A stretch of 6,417 nucleotides of DNA, taken from the NCBI GenBank assembly GCA_900754775.1, contig CAAEDZ010000216.1:1-6417 (forward strand), given 5' to 3'. Positions 1 through 5,843 of the stretch are shown piece after piece. This DNA is from Clostridia bacterium. Its GTDB lineage: Bacteria; Bacillota_A; Clostridia; Christensenellales; Aristaeellaceae. Within the stretch, counting starts at the first letter, position 1. The number at the start of each line of letters is the position of its first letter. The notes under the pieces are model-generated. The model saw nothing but the letters and a program-made list of their open reading frames with translations, was not told where the DNA came from and made no database searches. The position numbers were made by a program, and so were the translations under genes.

Positions 1-945
1 CGGCAGGAGCGCCTGCGCCGGACAGTGGATGAGCGCCTGGACGGCATCGCCCGCCTCAACGACCAGAAATTGGAACAGATGCGCAAGACCGTCTCCGAAA
101 AACTGGAAAGCACGCTGGAAAATCGCCTCGGCCAGTCCTTCAGGCTGGTCAATGAACAGCTCGCGCGCGTCCACAAGGGCCTTGGCGAGATGCAGACGCT
201 GGCGCAGGGCGTGGGCGATCTGAAAAAGGTGCTGACAAACGTCAAGACGCGCGGCGTCTGGGGCGAAGTGCGCCTGCGCGCGCTGCTGGAAGACAGCCTT
301 TCCCCCGGCCAGTATCTGGAAAACGCGCAGGTCAGACCCGGCACGCAGGAGCGCGTGGAGTTCGCCATCCGCCTGCCCGCCGCCGACGGCGAGGGCGCGC
401 TCTTGCCCGTGGATTCAAAGTTCCCGCAGGAGGACTATTTGCGGCTGGTGGACGCCGCGCAGTCGGGCGACGCCGAGGGCGTGCGCGCGGCGCGCAAGCA
501 GCTGGAAAACGCCGTGCGCGAACAGGCGCGGCGCATCCGCGAAAAGTACGTCGCGCCCCCCGTCACCACGGACTACGCCGTGCTGTTTTTGCCCGTGGAG
601 AGCCTTTACGCCGAGGTGGCGCGCGCGGACGGCCTGCTGGAAAGCCTGCAAAACACCTGCCGCGTGCTGGTGGCCGGGCCTTCGACCTTCGCGGCGCTTC
701 TGACCAGTTTGCAAATGGGCTTTCGCACCGTGGCCCTGCAAAAGCGCAGCGGCGAGGTGCTGGAACTGCTCAGCGCCGTGCAGGAGGAGTTCCAGAAGTA
801 CGGCGATGCCGTGCGCAAGGCGCGCACGCGGCTGGAACAGGCCACGGGCGACCTTGACTTTATCGACACCCGCGCCCGCGCCCTCAGCCGCAAGCTGCGC
901 GATGTGGGCGACGCCCCCGCCCTGCCGGAGGAGGACGCGAATTAA
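1..945 (+). CDS. rmuC: DNA recombination protein RmuC, 5'-truncated by window edge
   Basis: RmuC-family protein, linked in E. coli to limiting recombination at inverted repeats; the family belongs to the PD-(D/E)XK nuclease superfamily. The frame is open to base 1, so the start lies outside the window; the GTG at base 25 is internal. The visible part begins with a charged helical, coiled-coil-like stretch (about bases 1-190), the usual N-terminal part of RmuC, which in full-length members follows a membrane anchor. The RmuC core follows: VKTRGVWGE (from about base 241), VEFAIRLP with Glu at 358-360, PVDSKFPQEDY with the candidate catalytic Asp at 412-414 and Lys at 418-420, then TTDYAVLFLPVESLYAE and a long segment ending SGEVLELLSAVQEEFQKYG. 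The C-terminus looks complete, with a short acidic tail and a TAA stop. No terminator hairpin was seen before argS. Family assignment is secure; biochemical activity is inferred from the family. Confidence 0.95.
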   Translation, partial: RQERLRRTVDERLDGIARLNDQKLEQMRKTVSEKLESTLENRLGQSFRLVNEQLARVHKGLGEMQTLAQGVGDLKKVLTNVKTRGVWGEVRLRALLEDSLSPGQYLENAQVRPGTQERVEFAIRLPAADGEGALLPVDSKFPQEDYLRLVDAAQSGDAEGVRAARKQLENAVREQARRIREKYVAPPVTTDYAVLFLPVESLYAEVARADGLLESLQNTCRVLVAGPSTFAALLTSLQMGFRTVALQKRSGEVLELLSAVQEEFQKYGDAVRKARTRLEQATGDLDFIDTRARALSRKLRDVGDAPALPEEDAN

Positions 946-956
946 CCTCGCGGGCC

Positions 957-986
957 TTGCACGGCGGGCGTTTTCGGGGCTATACT
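957..986 (+). promoter_or_regulatory. Probable sigma-70 type promoter of argS
   Basis: A TATACT -10 box (981-986, five of six consensus bases) lies 18 bases downstream of a weak -35 candidate, TTGCAC (957-962, three of six). It sits in the 72-base gap between rmuC and argS and is the only A/T-rich patch there. Transcription would start near 993, giving a leader of about 25 bases. The -35 is poor, so the promoter call rests mainly on the -10 and position. Confidence 0.5.
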
Positions 987-1017
987 GAAACATATCTGAT
1001 ACGGGAGCGTGTTTTTC

Positions 1018-2724
1018 ATGGATTTCAGGCTTGCCATCGCGCAGCAGATACTTTCCGCCCTGCCGGAGGCGTCGCTGGAGGCCGCGGACGTGGCTTCCAT
1101 GCTGGAAGTGCCGCCGGATACAAAGCTGGGCGACTATGCCTTCCCCTGCTTCAAACTCTCCAAAGCGCTGCGCAAGTCGCCGGTGATGATTGCCGACCAG
1201 CTTGCCGCCGCCATTCAGGCAGACTTCCTCGCGCGCGTGGAGTCCGTGCGCGGCTACCTCAATTTCTTCATCGACCGCGCCATCTACGCCGAGCGCGTGC
1301 TTGCCGCCGCCGAGGCGCAGGGCGACCGCTACGGCTCGGACAACAGCGGCGCGGGCAAGTGCGTGGTGCTGGATTACAGCTCCATCAACATCGCCAAGCG
1401 CTTCCACATCGGCCATCTCTCCACCACGATGATCGGCAATTCCCTCTACAAGCTCTACAGGTTCTTCGGCTGGAAGGCCGTGGGCGTCAACCATCTGGGC
1501 GACTGGGGCACGCAGTTTGGCAAGATGATCGCCGCCTACAAAAAGTGGGGCGACCGTGAAACGGTGGAGCGCGGCGGCGTGGACGAAATGGTCAAGCTCT
1601 ACGTGCGCTTCCACAAGGAGGCGGAAAATGACCCCGCCCTGGAGGACGAGGGCCGCGCGTGGTTTAAAAAGATCGAGGATGGCGACGAGGAAGCCCTCTC
1701 CATCTTCAACTGGTTCAAGGAAGTCACCTTGAAGGACGCGCAGAAGACCTATGAACTGCTCGGCGTGACCTTCGATTCCTACGCCGGCGAGAGCTTCTAC
1801 AACGACAAGATGGGCCCCGTCGTCGAGGAACTGAAGGAAAAGGGCCTGCTCAAGGAGGACAAGGGGGCGATGATCGTCGATCTCGAGCCCTACGGCATGC
1901 CCCCGGCGCTCATCCTCCGCTCCGACGGCGCCACGCTCTACCTGACGCGCGACCTCGCCGCCGCCAAGTACCGCAAGGACACCTACAACTTCGACAAGTC
2001 CCTCTACGTCGTCGCCTACCAGCAGGACCTGCACTTCAAGCAGCTTTTCAAGGTGCTGCAGCTGATGGGCTACGCGTGGGCGAAGGACTGTGAACACGTC
2101 GCCTTCGGCATGGTCTCCTACGAGGGGCAGACGCTCTCCACCCGCGAAGGCCGCGTGGTCTATCTGGACGACCTTCTCCATCAGGCCATCCAGAAGGCGC
2201 GCGACATCATCGAGGAAAAGAGCCCCGCGCTGGAAAACAAGGAGGAGATCGCCCGCCAGATCGGCGTGGGCGCGGTGGTGTTCTTCGTGCTTTACAACAA
2301 CCGCATCAAGGACATCGACTTCTGGTGGGACCGCGCCCTCAACTTCGAGGGCGAGACCGGGCCGTATGTGATGTACACCCACGCCCGCGCCTGTTCCGTG
2401 CTGCGCAAGCCGGAGGCGCAGGCCGCCGAGGGCGTCAAGCCGGACTTTGCCGCCCTTGCCGACCCGGAGGCGCAGGAAGTGGTGCGCCTCATCGAGCAGT
2501 TCCCGCTCATCCTCAAAAGCGCCCTCGAGCGCTCCGAGCCCTCGATGATCACGCGCTTTTCCGCCGATCTTGCCCAGGCGTTCAACAAGTTCTACTACGA
2601 GCGCCGCATCCTCGACGAGGACATGGGCGCGCGCGCGGCGCGCCTGCTGCTCACCCGCGTGAGCAAAAACGTCATCCGCGTGGCCCTCTCGCTCATCGGC
2701 CTCGCCGCGCCGGAGCGGATGTAA
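1018..2724 (+). CDS. argS: Arginyl-tRNA synthetase
   Basis: Class I aminoacyl-tRNA synthetase that charges tRNA-Arg with arginine using ATP, in the cytoplasm. ATG at 1018 is chosen as start because GGGAG (1003-1007) lies 10 bases upstream; the in-frame GTG at 1009 would leave only one base. The product is 568 residues, normal for bacterial ArgS. Order of domains: N-terminal additional domain (about 1-90, GDYAFPCFKLSKAL and RGYLNFFID); catalytic Rossmann fold with a perfect HIGH signature at residues 130-133, followed by NHLGDWGTQFGK; the KMSKS-equivalent loop at 372-378, reading TLSTREG; then the DALR anticodon-binding domain from about 448 (TGPYVMYTHARACSVLRK) to the typical APERM end. The HIGH region reads SSINIAKRFHIGHLSTT, where many ArgS have SSPNIAKPF and GHLRST, and the KMSKS loop lacks both usual lysines, a loss of the second being common in ArgS. 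It has its own likely promoter and is followed 21 bp later by a lipoprotein gene. Confidence 0.97.
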   Translation: MDFRLAIAQQILSALPEASLEAADVASMLEVPPDTKLGDYAFPCFKLSKALRKSPVMIADQLAAAIQADFLARVESVRGYLNFFIDRAIYAERVLAAAEAQGDRYGSDNSGAGKCVVLDYSSINIAKRFHIGHLSTTMIGNSLYKLYRFFGWKAVGVNHLGDWGTQFGKMIAAYKKWGDRETVERGGVDEMVKLYVRFHKEAENDPALEDEGRAWFKKIEDGDEEALSIFNWFKEVTLKDAQKTYELLGVTFDSYAGESFYNDKMGPVVEELKEKGLLKEDKGAMIVDLEPYGMPPALILRSDGATLYLTRDLAAAKYRKDTYNFDKSLYVVAYQQDLHFKQLFKVLQLMGYAWAKDCEHVAFGMVSYEGQTLSTREGRVVYLDDLLHQAIQKARDIIEEKSPALENKEEIARQIGVGAVVFFVLYNNRIKDIDFWWDRALNFEGETGPYVMYTHARACSVLRKPEAQAAEGVKPDFAALADPEAQEVVRLIEQFPLILKSALERSEPSMITRFSADLAQAFNKFYYERRILDEDMGARAARLLLTRVSKNVIRVALSLIGLAAPERM

Positions 2725-2745
2725 GGCGAAAGGCGGGCCGTGGGG

Positions 2746-3177
2746 ATGAAACGGGCATGTCTTTTGGTGCTGACGGCTGCGCTGGCGCTGTGTTTTGCCG
2801 CCTGTTCCGCGCCGCAGGAGGAAGGTGTGGAGGACAGCTTCACGCTGCGCTTCGTCTGCGAGAGCGAAGGCGTTTATCAGATTTTCTACACCTATTGCGT
2901 CGGCGGCGAGCGGCGCGGCATGGGCGGCGCGGCAGACCTCGACGGCAAGGAACTTTCGCCCGATGCGCCGCTGGAAGTTCCTCTGTTCCGCGCCTCCTTT
3001 GAGGAGGGCGACGACCTTTCCGCATTTTCCATCGACCTTTCGCCCTACGGCAAGGATGATACCGCCGCGCGCGGCACCACCGCGCCGCTGGCTTTCCCCG
3101 TGCAGTGGGGCGGGACCTATAACATCGTCCTGTCCGGCGACGAGGCAAATGGCTTCACGGCGAGCTTGGCCGCATAG
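2746..3177 (+). CDS. Small predicted lipoprotein, unknown function
   Basis: A 143-residue protein I do not recognise. ATG at 2746 is preferred over the in-frame GTG at 2740: it starts the signal peptide cleanly with MKR, and the purine-rich AGGCGGG (2731-2737) is spaced 8 bases from it but only 2 from the GTG. Residues 1-19 form a lipoprotein signal peptide: basic start, hydrophobic core LLVLTAALALCF, and a lipobox-like FAAC with Cys20 as the predicted lipidated residue (Phe at -3 is less usual than Leu). The mature part is acidic, with alternating hydrophobic stretches (SFTLRFVCESEGVYQIFYTYCVGG, PLAFPVQWGGTYNIVLSG) suggesting a small beta-rich domain on the outer face of the membrane. It lies 21 bp after argS, with no visible promoter of its own, and ends 9 bp before a strong hairpin. 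Codon use matches its neighbours. No function should be read from proximity to argS. Confidence 0.8.
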   Translation: MKRACLLVLTAALALCFAACSAPQEEGVEDSFTLRFVCESEGVYQIFYTYCVGGERRGMGGAADLDGKELSPDAPLEVPLFRASFEEGDDLSAFSIDLSPYGKDDTAARGTTAPLAFPVQWGGTYNIVLSGDEANGFTASLAA

Positions 3178-3186
3178 AAAAACCGC

Positions 3187-3215
3187 GCGCCCGGAGAAAA
3201 CGCTTCTCCGGGCGC
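3187..3215. terminator. Bidirectional intrinsic terminator between convergent genes
   Basis: Perfect 12-bp inverted repeat, GCGCCCGGAGAA (3187-3198) and TTCTCCGGGCGC (3204-3215), with the 5-base loop AACGC. On the plus strand it is followed by TTGGCTGTTTT, a broken T-run; on the minus strand by GCGG then five T (3182-3178). It sits 9 bp after the lipoprotein stop and 14 bp after the stop of the opposing ADP-ribosylglycohydrolase gene. The T-run is better on the minus strand, so it may stop the right-hand operon more efficiently. Confidence 0.85.
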
Positions 3216-3229
3216 TTGGCTGTTTTGGC

Positions 3230-4012
3230 CTATCGTTCCCACGCCTCGAACCGCTCCAGTATGTCCAGAAGCCGCTCATCCAGATAGCCGCGCGCCGCGC
3301 GGGAAAGCGCCTCGGGCACGCCGTAGTAGGCTTCGGCCACGCCGCCGGTGATGGCCGCCAGCGTGTCGCTGTCGCCGCCGATGGAGATGGCGTTGCGGAT
3401 GGCGTCCTCAAAATCCACGGACTCGAAAAACGCCTCCAAAGCCTGCGGCACCGTCTGCTGACAGGTCTCGTTGAAGCGGTAGGTCTCGCGGATGGCGTCG
3501 AGGGTAAAGTCCAGCGCGTAGTAGCCCTCCATGCAGGCGCGTATGTCCGCCATGGGCGCGCCGCTCTTGCCCATGTAAATGGCCACGGCCGTGGCCTCCG
3601 CGCCCTTGAGGCCCTCGGGGTGGTCGTGCGAGACGATGGTGACGGCGCGGGAGAGCGCCTTCGCCTCCTCCACGCTCTTCGCCGCCAGACCGCAGGCGCT
3701 CACGCGCATGGCCGCGCCGTTGCCAAAGCTGTGGTAGGGCTGCGGGTCGTCGGAATACATCCATTCGGAAAAGCGCCCGCCGTAGCCGCAGTCCGGGTAC
3801 GGGCGGCCCACCTCCTGCATGCAGCGCACGGCCTGCGCGCTCAGGTCGGAAAAGTCGGATTTGGCGCGCATCAGCGCCTCGGCGATGGCCAGCGTCATGA
3901 TGCTGTCGTCCGTGGCGAAGCACTTCGGCGTGAACAGCTCGAAGTCCTTGCTGCGATGGTTGTTCCACTCAAAGCGCGAACCAACGATGTCGCCGATGAT
4001 GGCTCCGATCAT
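3230..4012 (-). CDS. ADP-ribosylglycohydrolase family protein
   Basis: Member of the DraG/ARH family (Pfam ADP_ribosyl_GH), dimetal enzymes that remove ADP-ribose from modified proteins, nucleic acids or small molecules; the substrate here is unknown. The start is ATG at 4012-4010, preceded by AAAGGGGGA (4029-4021) about 8 bases away and opening with the family's MIGAIIGDIVGSRFEW. The 260-residue product is the usual size for compact bacterial members. Metal-binding motifs are intact: GDIVGS at 7-12, TDDSIMT at 34-40 (Asp35, Asp36), SFGNGAAMRVS at 95-105, SHDHPEG at 128-134, and GGDSDT at 212-217 (Asp214, Asp216). The start codon overlaps the stop of the upstream flavoprotein gene in an ATGA, implying translational coupling. 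No ADP-ribosyltransferase or dinitrogenase reductase gene is visible, so a DraG role in nitrogen fixation is not supported. An active hydrolase is likely from the intact motifs. Confidence 0.93.
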   Translation of the reverse strand: MIGAIIGDIVGSRFEWNNHRSKDFELFTPKCFATDDSIMTLAIAEALMRAKSDFSDLSAQAVRCMQEVGRPYPDCGYGGRFSEWMYSDDPQPYHSFGNGAAMRVSACGLAAKSVEEAKALSRAVTIVSHDHPEGLKGAEATAVAIYMGKSGAPMADIRACMEGYYALDFTLDAIRETYRFNETCQQTVPQALEAFFESVDFEDAIRNAISIGGDSDTLAAITGGVAEAYYGVPEALSRAARGYLDERLLDILERFEAWER

Positions 4013-4509
4013 TGTCTGCTTCCCCCTTTCCGCGCAAGCTCGATGGCCTCCTTGCCGCTCATGTGTTCGATGTCCATTTCCAGCATGCACAGCCCCGCCC
4101 ATTCGCGCTCGATGGCGCGATGGCGGTTTTCTGCGCTGTCCTGCGGGAAATAGCGGCGCGCCAGCAGTTCGATGGCGGCGCGCATCTGCGCCTCGTCCTC
4201 GAGGATACGCACGCGGCCAAAGACGATGACGCTGCGGAAATACGTGGTGTATTCCTCGGGCACCACTTCGTCGCGGTCGACGACGCAGAACGAGGCCCTT
4301 GCCTCGCGGCGGATGGCGTCCAGCTTGTGGCCCTCGCGGGCGCAGTGGAAGCAGAGCTTTTCGCCGTCAAAGGCGTAGCTCATGGGCACGGCGTAGGGCC
4401 AGCCGCCGTCGCCCAGCAGCGCCAGCACGCCGGAGGTGCCGCGCGAAAGCACCTCCCTGCAGGCGTCCACGCCGAGGGCCTGCGCGCTTCTGCGCATGGG
4501 TCGAAACAT
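4009..4509 (-). CDS. Pyridoxamine 5'-phosphate oxidase-like flavoprotein (NimA type)
   Basis: A 166-residue split-barrel FMN-binding protein of the pyridoxamine 5'-phosphate oxidase-like superfamily, closest in character to the NimA/5-nitroimidazole-resistance-like group found widely in Clostridia. Start ATG at 4509-4507 has an excellent AAAGGAG site (4524-4518) 8 bases upstream; a longer frame reaching back to 4566 has no such site and would add unlike sequence. Visible family motifs: MFRPMRR at the start, RGTSGVLALLGDGGWPYAVPMSY (23-45), FHCAREGHKLDAIRR (54-68, probable flavin phosphate contact), SFCVVDRDEVVPEEYTTYFRSVIVFGRVR (73-101), and CMLEMDIEHMSGKEAIEL near the end. Physiological substrate is unknown; genuine PdxH activity is unlikely for this subgroup, and drug resistance should not be assumed. 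It precedes the ADP-ribosylglycohydrolase with a 4-bp overlap and follows mtlD by 77 bp across a hairpin; no separate promoter is visible. Confidence 0.88.
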   Translation of the reverse strand: MFRPMRRSAQALGVDACREVLSRGTSGVLALLGDGGWPYAVPMSYAFDGEKLCFHCAREGHKLDAIRREARASFCVVDRDEVVPEEYTTYFRSVIVFGRVRILEDEAQMRAAIELLARRYFPQDSAENRHRAIEREWAGLCMLEMDIEHMSGKEAIELARKGGSRQ

Positions 4510-4544
4510 GGCGTTTTCTCCTTTCGGGGCCGCGGGAAGGCAAA

Positions 4545-4575
4545 GCGCGCGCCGGAGATCCGTCACGGCGCGCGC
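4545..4575 (-). terminator. GC-rich hairpin after mtlD, possible terminator or attenuator
   Basis: Inverted repeat GCGCGCGCCG (4545-4554) with CGGCGCGCGC (4566-4575), a 10-bp stem with an 11-base loop, starting 11 bp after the mtlD stop. On the minus strand it is followed by TTTGCCTT, a short interrupted T-run, so termination may be partial. No promoter-like A/T-rich element lies between it and the next gene at 4509, so the downstream pair may depend on readthrough or on a promoter inside mtlD. Confidence 0.55.
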
Positions 4576-4586
4576 CCTGTCGTTTC

Positions 4587-5729
4587 TTAGCCCTTGATCA
4601 TCTTGAACAGCGGCTCGTCCGGCTCAAGGCCCATGTAATGCTCCAGCACGTAGTCGATGCCCTGTTCTTTGAGCGCCTTTTGCAGTTCCGGCGCGGAGAC
4701 ATCCTCGGCGCGGTCGAACTTCAGCGCCGCGCGGATGCCCTCGACGATGGGCTCGGGATCGACGCCCTGCTCGATGCAGTACAGCGCCGCGCCCACCAGC
4801 CGGTCGTTGCGGCGCAGCTTGCGCACCAGGTCGCCGCCGACGCGGGCCACGGTGTCCTTGAGCGCCTTGTTGCCGAAGCGGAAGAGCAGATCGTCGATGT
4901 TTTCCTCGACGTTTGCGCGCATCTCCTCGCCGTATTCGCGGATCAGCGCCTCGCCGCTGCCCTTCATGGCTTTGCGGGCGAGATCGTAGACCTCCTTGTG
5001 TTCCACGGCCTGCCAGATGTACTCGATGCCCTGCTGATAGGCGAAGTAGGCGACCATGGCGTGGCCCATGTTGTGCAAAAAGAGCTTGCGCTTGATGTAG
5101 AAGCCGAAGGGCGTGTAGGGGACCAGGCCCACCAGATCGGGGATCTCGCCCTTGAAGGCGGCCTTGTCCACCGGCAGCTGGCAGTACGGCTCCACGCAGA
5201 TGAGCAGGCTGTCCTTGGCCTTCTCCTCCGCCGTCAGCGGCGGCACCATGCGGCCGATGGAGGCTTCGACCAGCCCGAGGTTCTTCTCCGCCCAGGCCTT
5301 TTCCTCATCATTGAGCCGTTCGTTGATCCAGCCGCGCATCAAAACGTCGGCTTCGAGCTGGTTTTCGCAGAGGATGATGTCCAGCGGCCTGCCGCTCTCG
5401 CGCATGCGCTTTTTCACGCCCTCGGCGATCACCGGCGCGATCTTGGGCAGCACGTTCACGCCCACGGCGGTGGCCATGATGTCGCAGGTGGCGATCTCTT
5501 CCAGCGCCTGCTCTGTGGAGGAGTTGACGGCGCGCACGTTCTTCACCGGCGCTTCCACCGTCTCCGCGTTGGAGACGATGCGCACGGTGTAGCCGTGGCG
5601 GCGGTTCATCTCGTCGATGAGGGGCTGCATGATGTCGAGGAAACACACCTCATAGCCGGAATCGGAAAACACCTTGCCGATAAAGCCGCGGCCGATGTTG
5701 CCGCCACCGTACATGATGGCCTTTTTCAT
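4587..5729 (-). CDS. mtlD: Mannitol-1-phosphate 5-dehydrogenase-like protein
   Basis: NAD-dependent polyol dehydrogenase of the long-chain mannitol dehydrogenase family, expected to interconvert mannitol 1-phosphate and fructose 6-phosphate in the cytoplasm. Start ATG at 5729-5727 is preceded by GGAAGGAAGG (5749-5740) 10 bases upstream and begins right at the Rossmann strand; the in-frame ATG at 5756 lacks a ribosome site. Length is 380 residues, close to the 382 of E. coli MtlD. The nucleotide-binding motif GGGNIGRGFIG lies at 8-18, with Asp32 ending the second strand, which favours NAD over NADP. VVxx-type central motifs include CENQLEADVL (121-130) and RMVPP (160-164). The family catalytic pattern K-x4-N-x2-H is present as Lys215, Asn220, His223 in KLFLHNMGH. 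No mannitol PTS components or MtlR regulator are nearby, so the exact substrate is less certain than the family. It has its own promoter and a palindromic leader. Confidence 0.82.
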   Translation of the reverse strand: MKKAIMYGGGNIGRGFIGKVFSDSGYEVCFLDIMQPLIDEMNRRHGYTVRIVSNAETVEAPVKNVRAVNSSTEQALEEIATCDIMATAVGVNVLPKIAPVIAEGVKKRMRESGRPLDIILCENQLEADVLMRGWINERLNDEEKAWAEKNLGLVEASIGRMVPPLTAEEKAKDSLLICVEPYCQLPVDKAAFKGEIPDLVGLVPYTPFGFYIKRKLFLHNMGHAMVAYFAYQQGIEYIWQAVEHKEVYDLARKAMKGSGEALIREYGEEMRANVEENIDDLLFRFGNKALKDTVARVGGDLVRKLRRNDRLVGAALYCIEQGVDPEPIVEGIRAALKFDRAEDVSAPELQKALKEQGIDYVLEHYMGLEPDEPLFKMIKG

Positions 5730-5767
5730 ACGTTTGTGACCTTCCTTCCGCTGCATTCAGACATGCG

Positions 5768-5799
5768 CCGCGCGCGGGGCATCCGCCGTCCGCGCGCGG
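5768..5799 (-). promoter_or_regulatory. Paired palindromes forming an mtlD leader hairpin
   Basis: Two identical copies of the self-complementary decamer CCGCGCGCGG lie at 5768-5777 and 5790-5799, separated by 12 bases, so they form a 10-bp stem with a 12-base loop or two small palindromes. The stem can be lengthened by CAGAC (5758-5762) pairing with GTCTG (5799-5803) across a 6-base bulge. The element falls between the predicted transcription start of mtlD (about 5809) and its ribosome site (5749-5740), which it leaves free. No T-run follows on the minus strand, so it is not an intrinsic terminator. It could be an operator or an RNA stability element. Confidence 0.55.
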
Positions 5800-5815
5800 T
5801 CTGTCGCTATTTACT

Positions 5816-5843
5816 ATTATAGCAGAGTTGGAAAGATAGGCAA
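5816..5843 (-). promoter_or_regulatory. Extended -10 promoter of mtlD
   Basis: On the minus strand a perfect TATAAT (5821-5816) is preceded by TGC, making an extended -10, and by TTGCCT (5843-5838, four of six -35 bases) at 16-base spacing. Transcription would start near 5809, leaving a leader of about 80 bases before mtlD. The -10 contains the TAA stop (5819-5817) of the upstream gene and the -35 lies within its coding end. Confidence 0.8.

Noticed and set aside
946..980. Possible terminator for rmuC in the gap before argS
   Set aside because: The GC-rich bases CCTCGCGGGCC...CGGCGGGCG do not form a continuous stem beyond three base pairs.
415..3411. A 998-codon open frame on the minus strand opposite rmuC, argS and the lipoprotein gene
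   Set aside because: It is antisense to three well-supported genes, its translation is rich in His, Gly, Ala and Arg without recognisable domains, and long antisense frames are expected where third positions are nearly all G or C. No ribosome site or promoter supports it.
4013..4102. A 30-residue N-terminal extension of the ADP-ribosylglycohydrolase
   Set aside because: The family begins at MIGAIIGD, the ribosome site is placed for ATG 4012, and the extension lies in another frame of the flavoprotein gene.
2795..4153. A 452-codon plus-strand frame crossing the lipoprotein gene, the terminator and the antisense side of the ADP-ribosylglycohydrolase gene
   Set aside because: It is out of frame with the lipoprotein gene, reads through a strong terminator hairpin, and its composition is that of GC-rich shadow sequence.
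3230..4509. A nitrogenase-regulating DraG or a nim drug-resistance gene reading of this pair
   Set aside because: There is no draT or nif gene in view, and NimA-type homologues are widespread in Clostridia without shown resistance, so only family-level names are given.
4299..5822. A 507-codon plus-strand open frame opposite mtlD
   Set aside because: It mirrors the codon structure of mtlD, runs across the mtlD promoter and leader, and shows no family motif; it is an antisense shadow.
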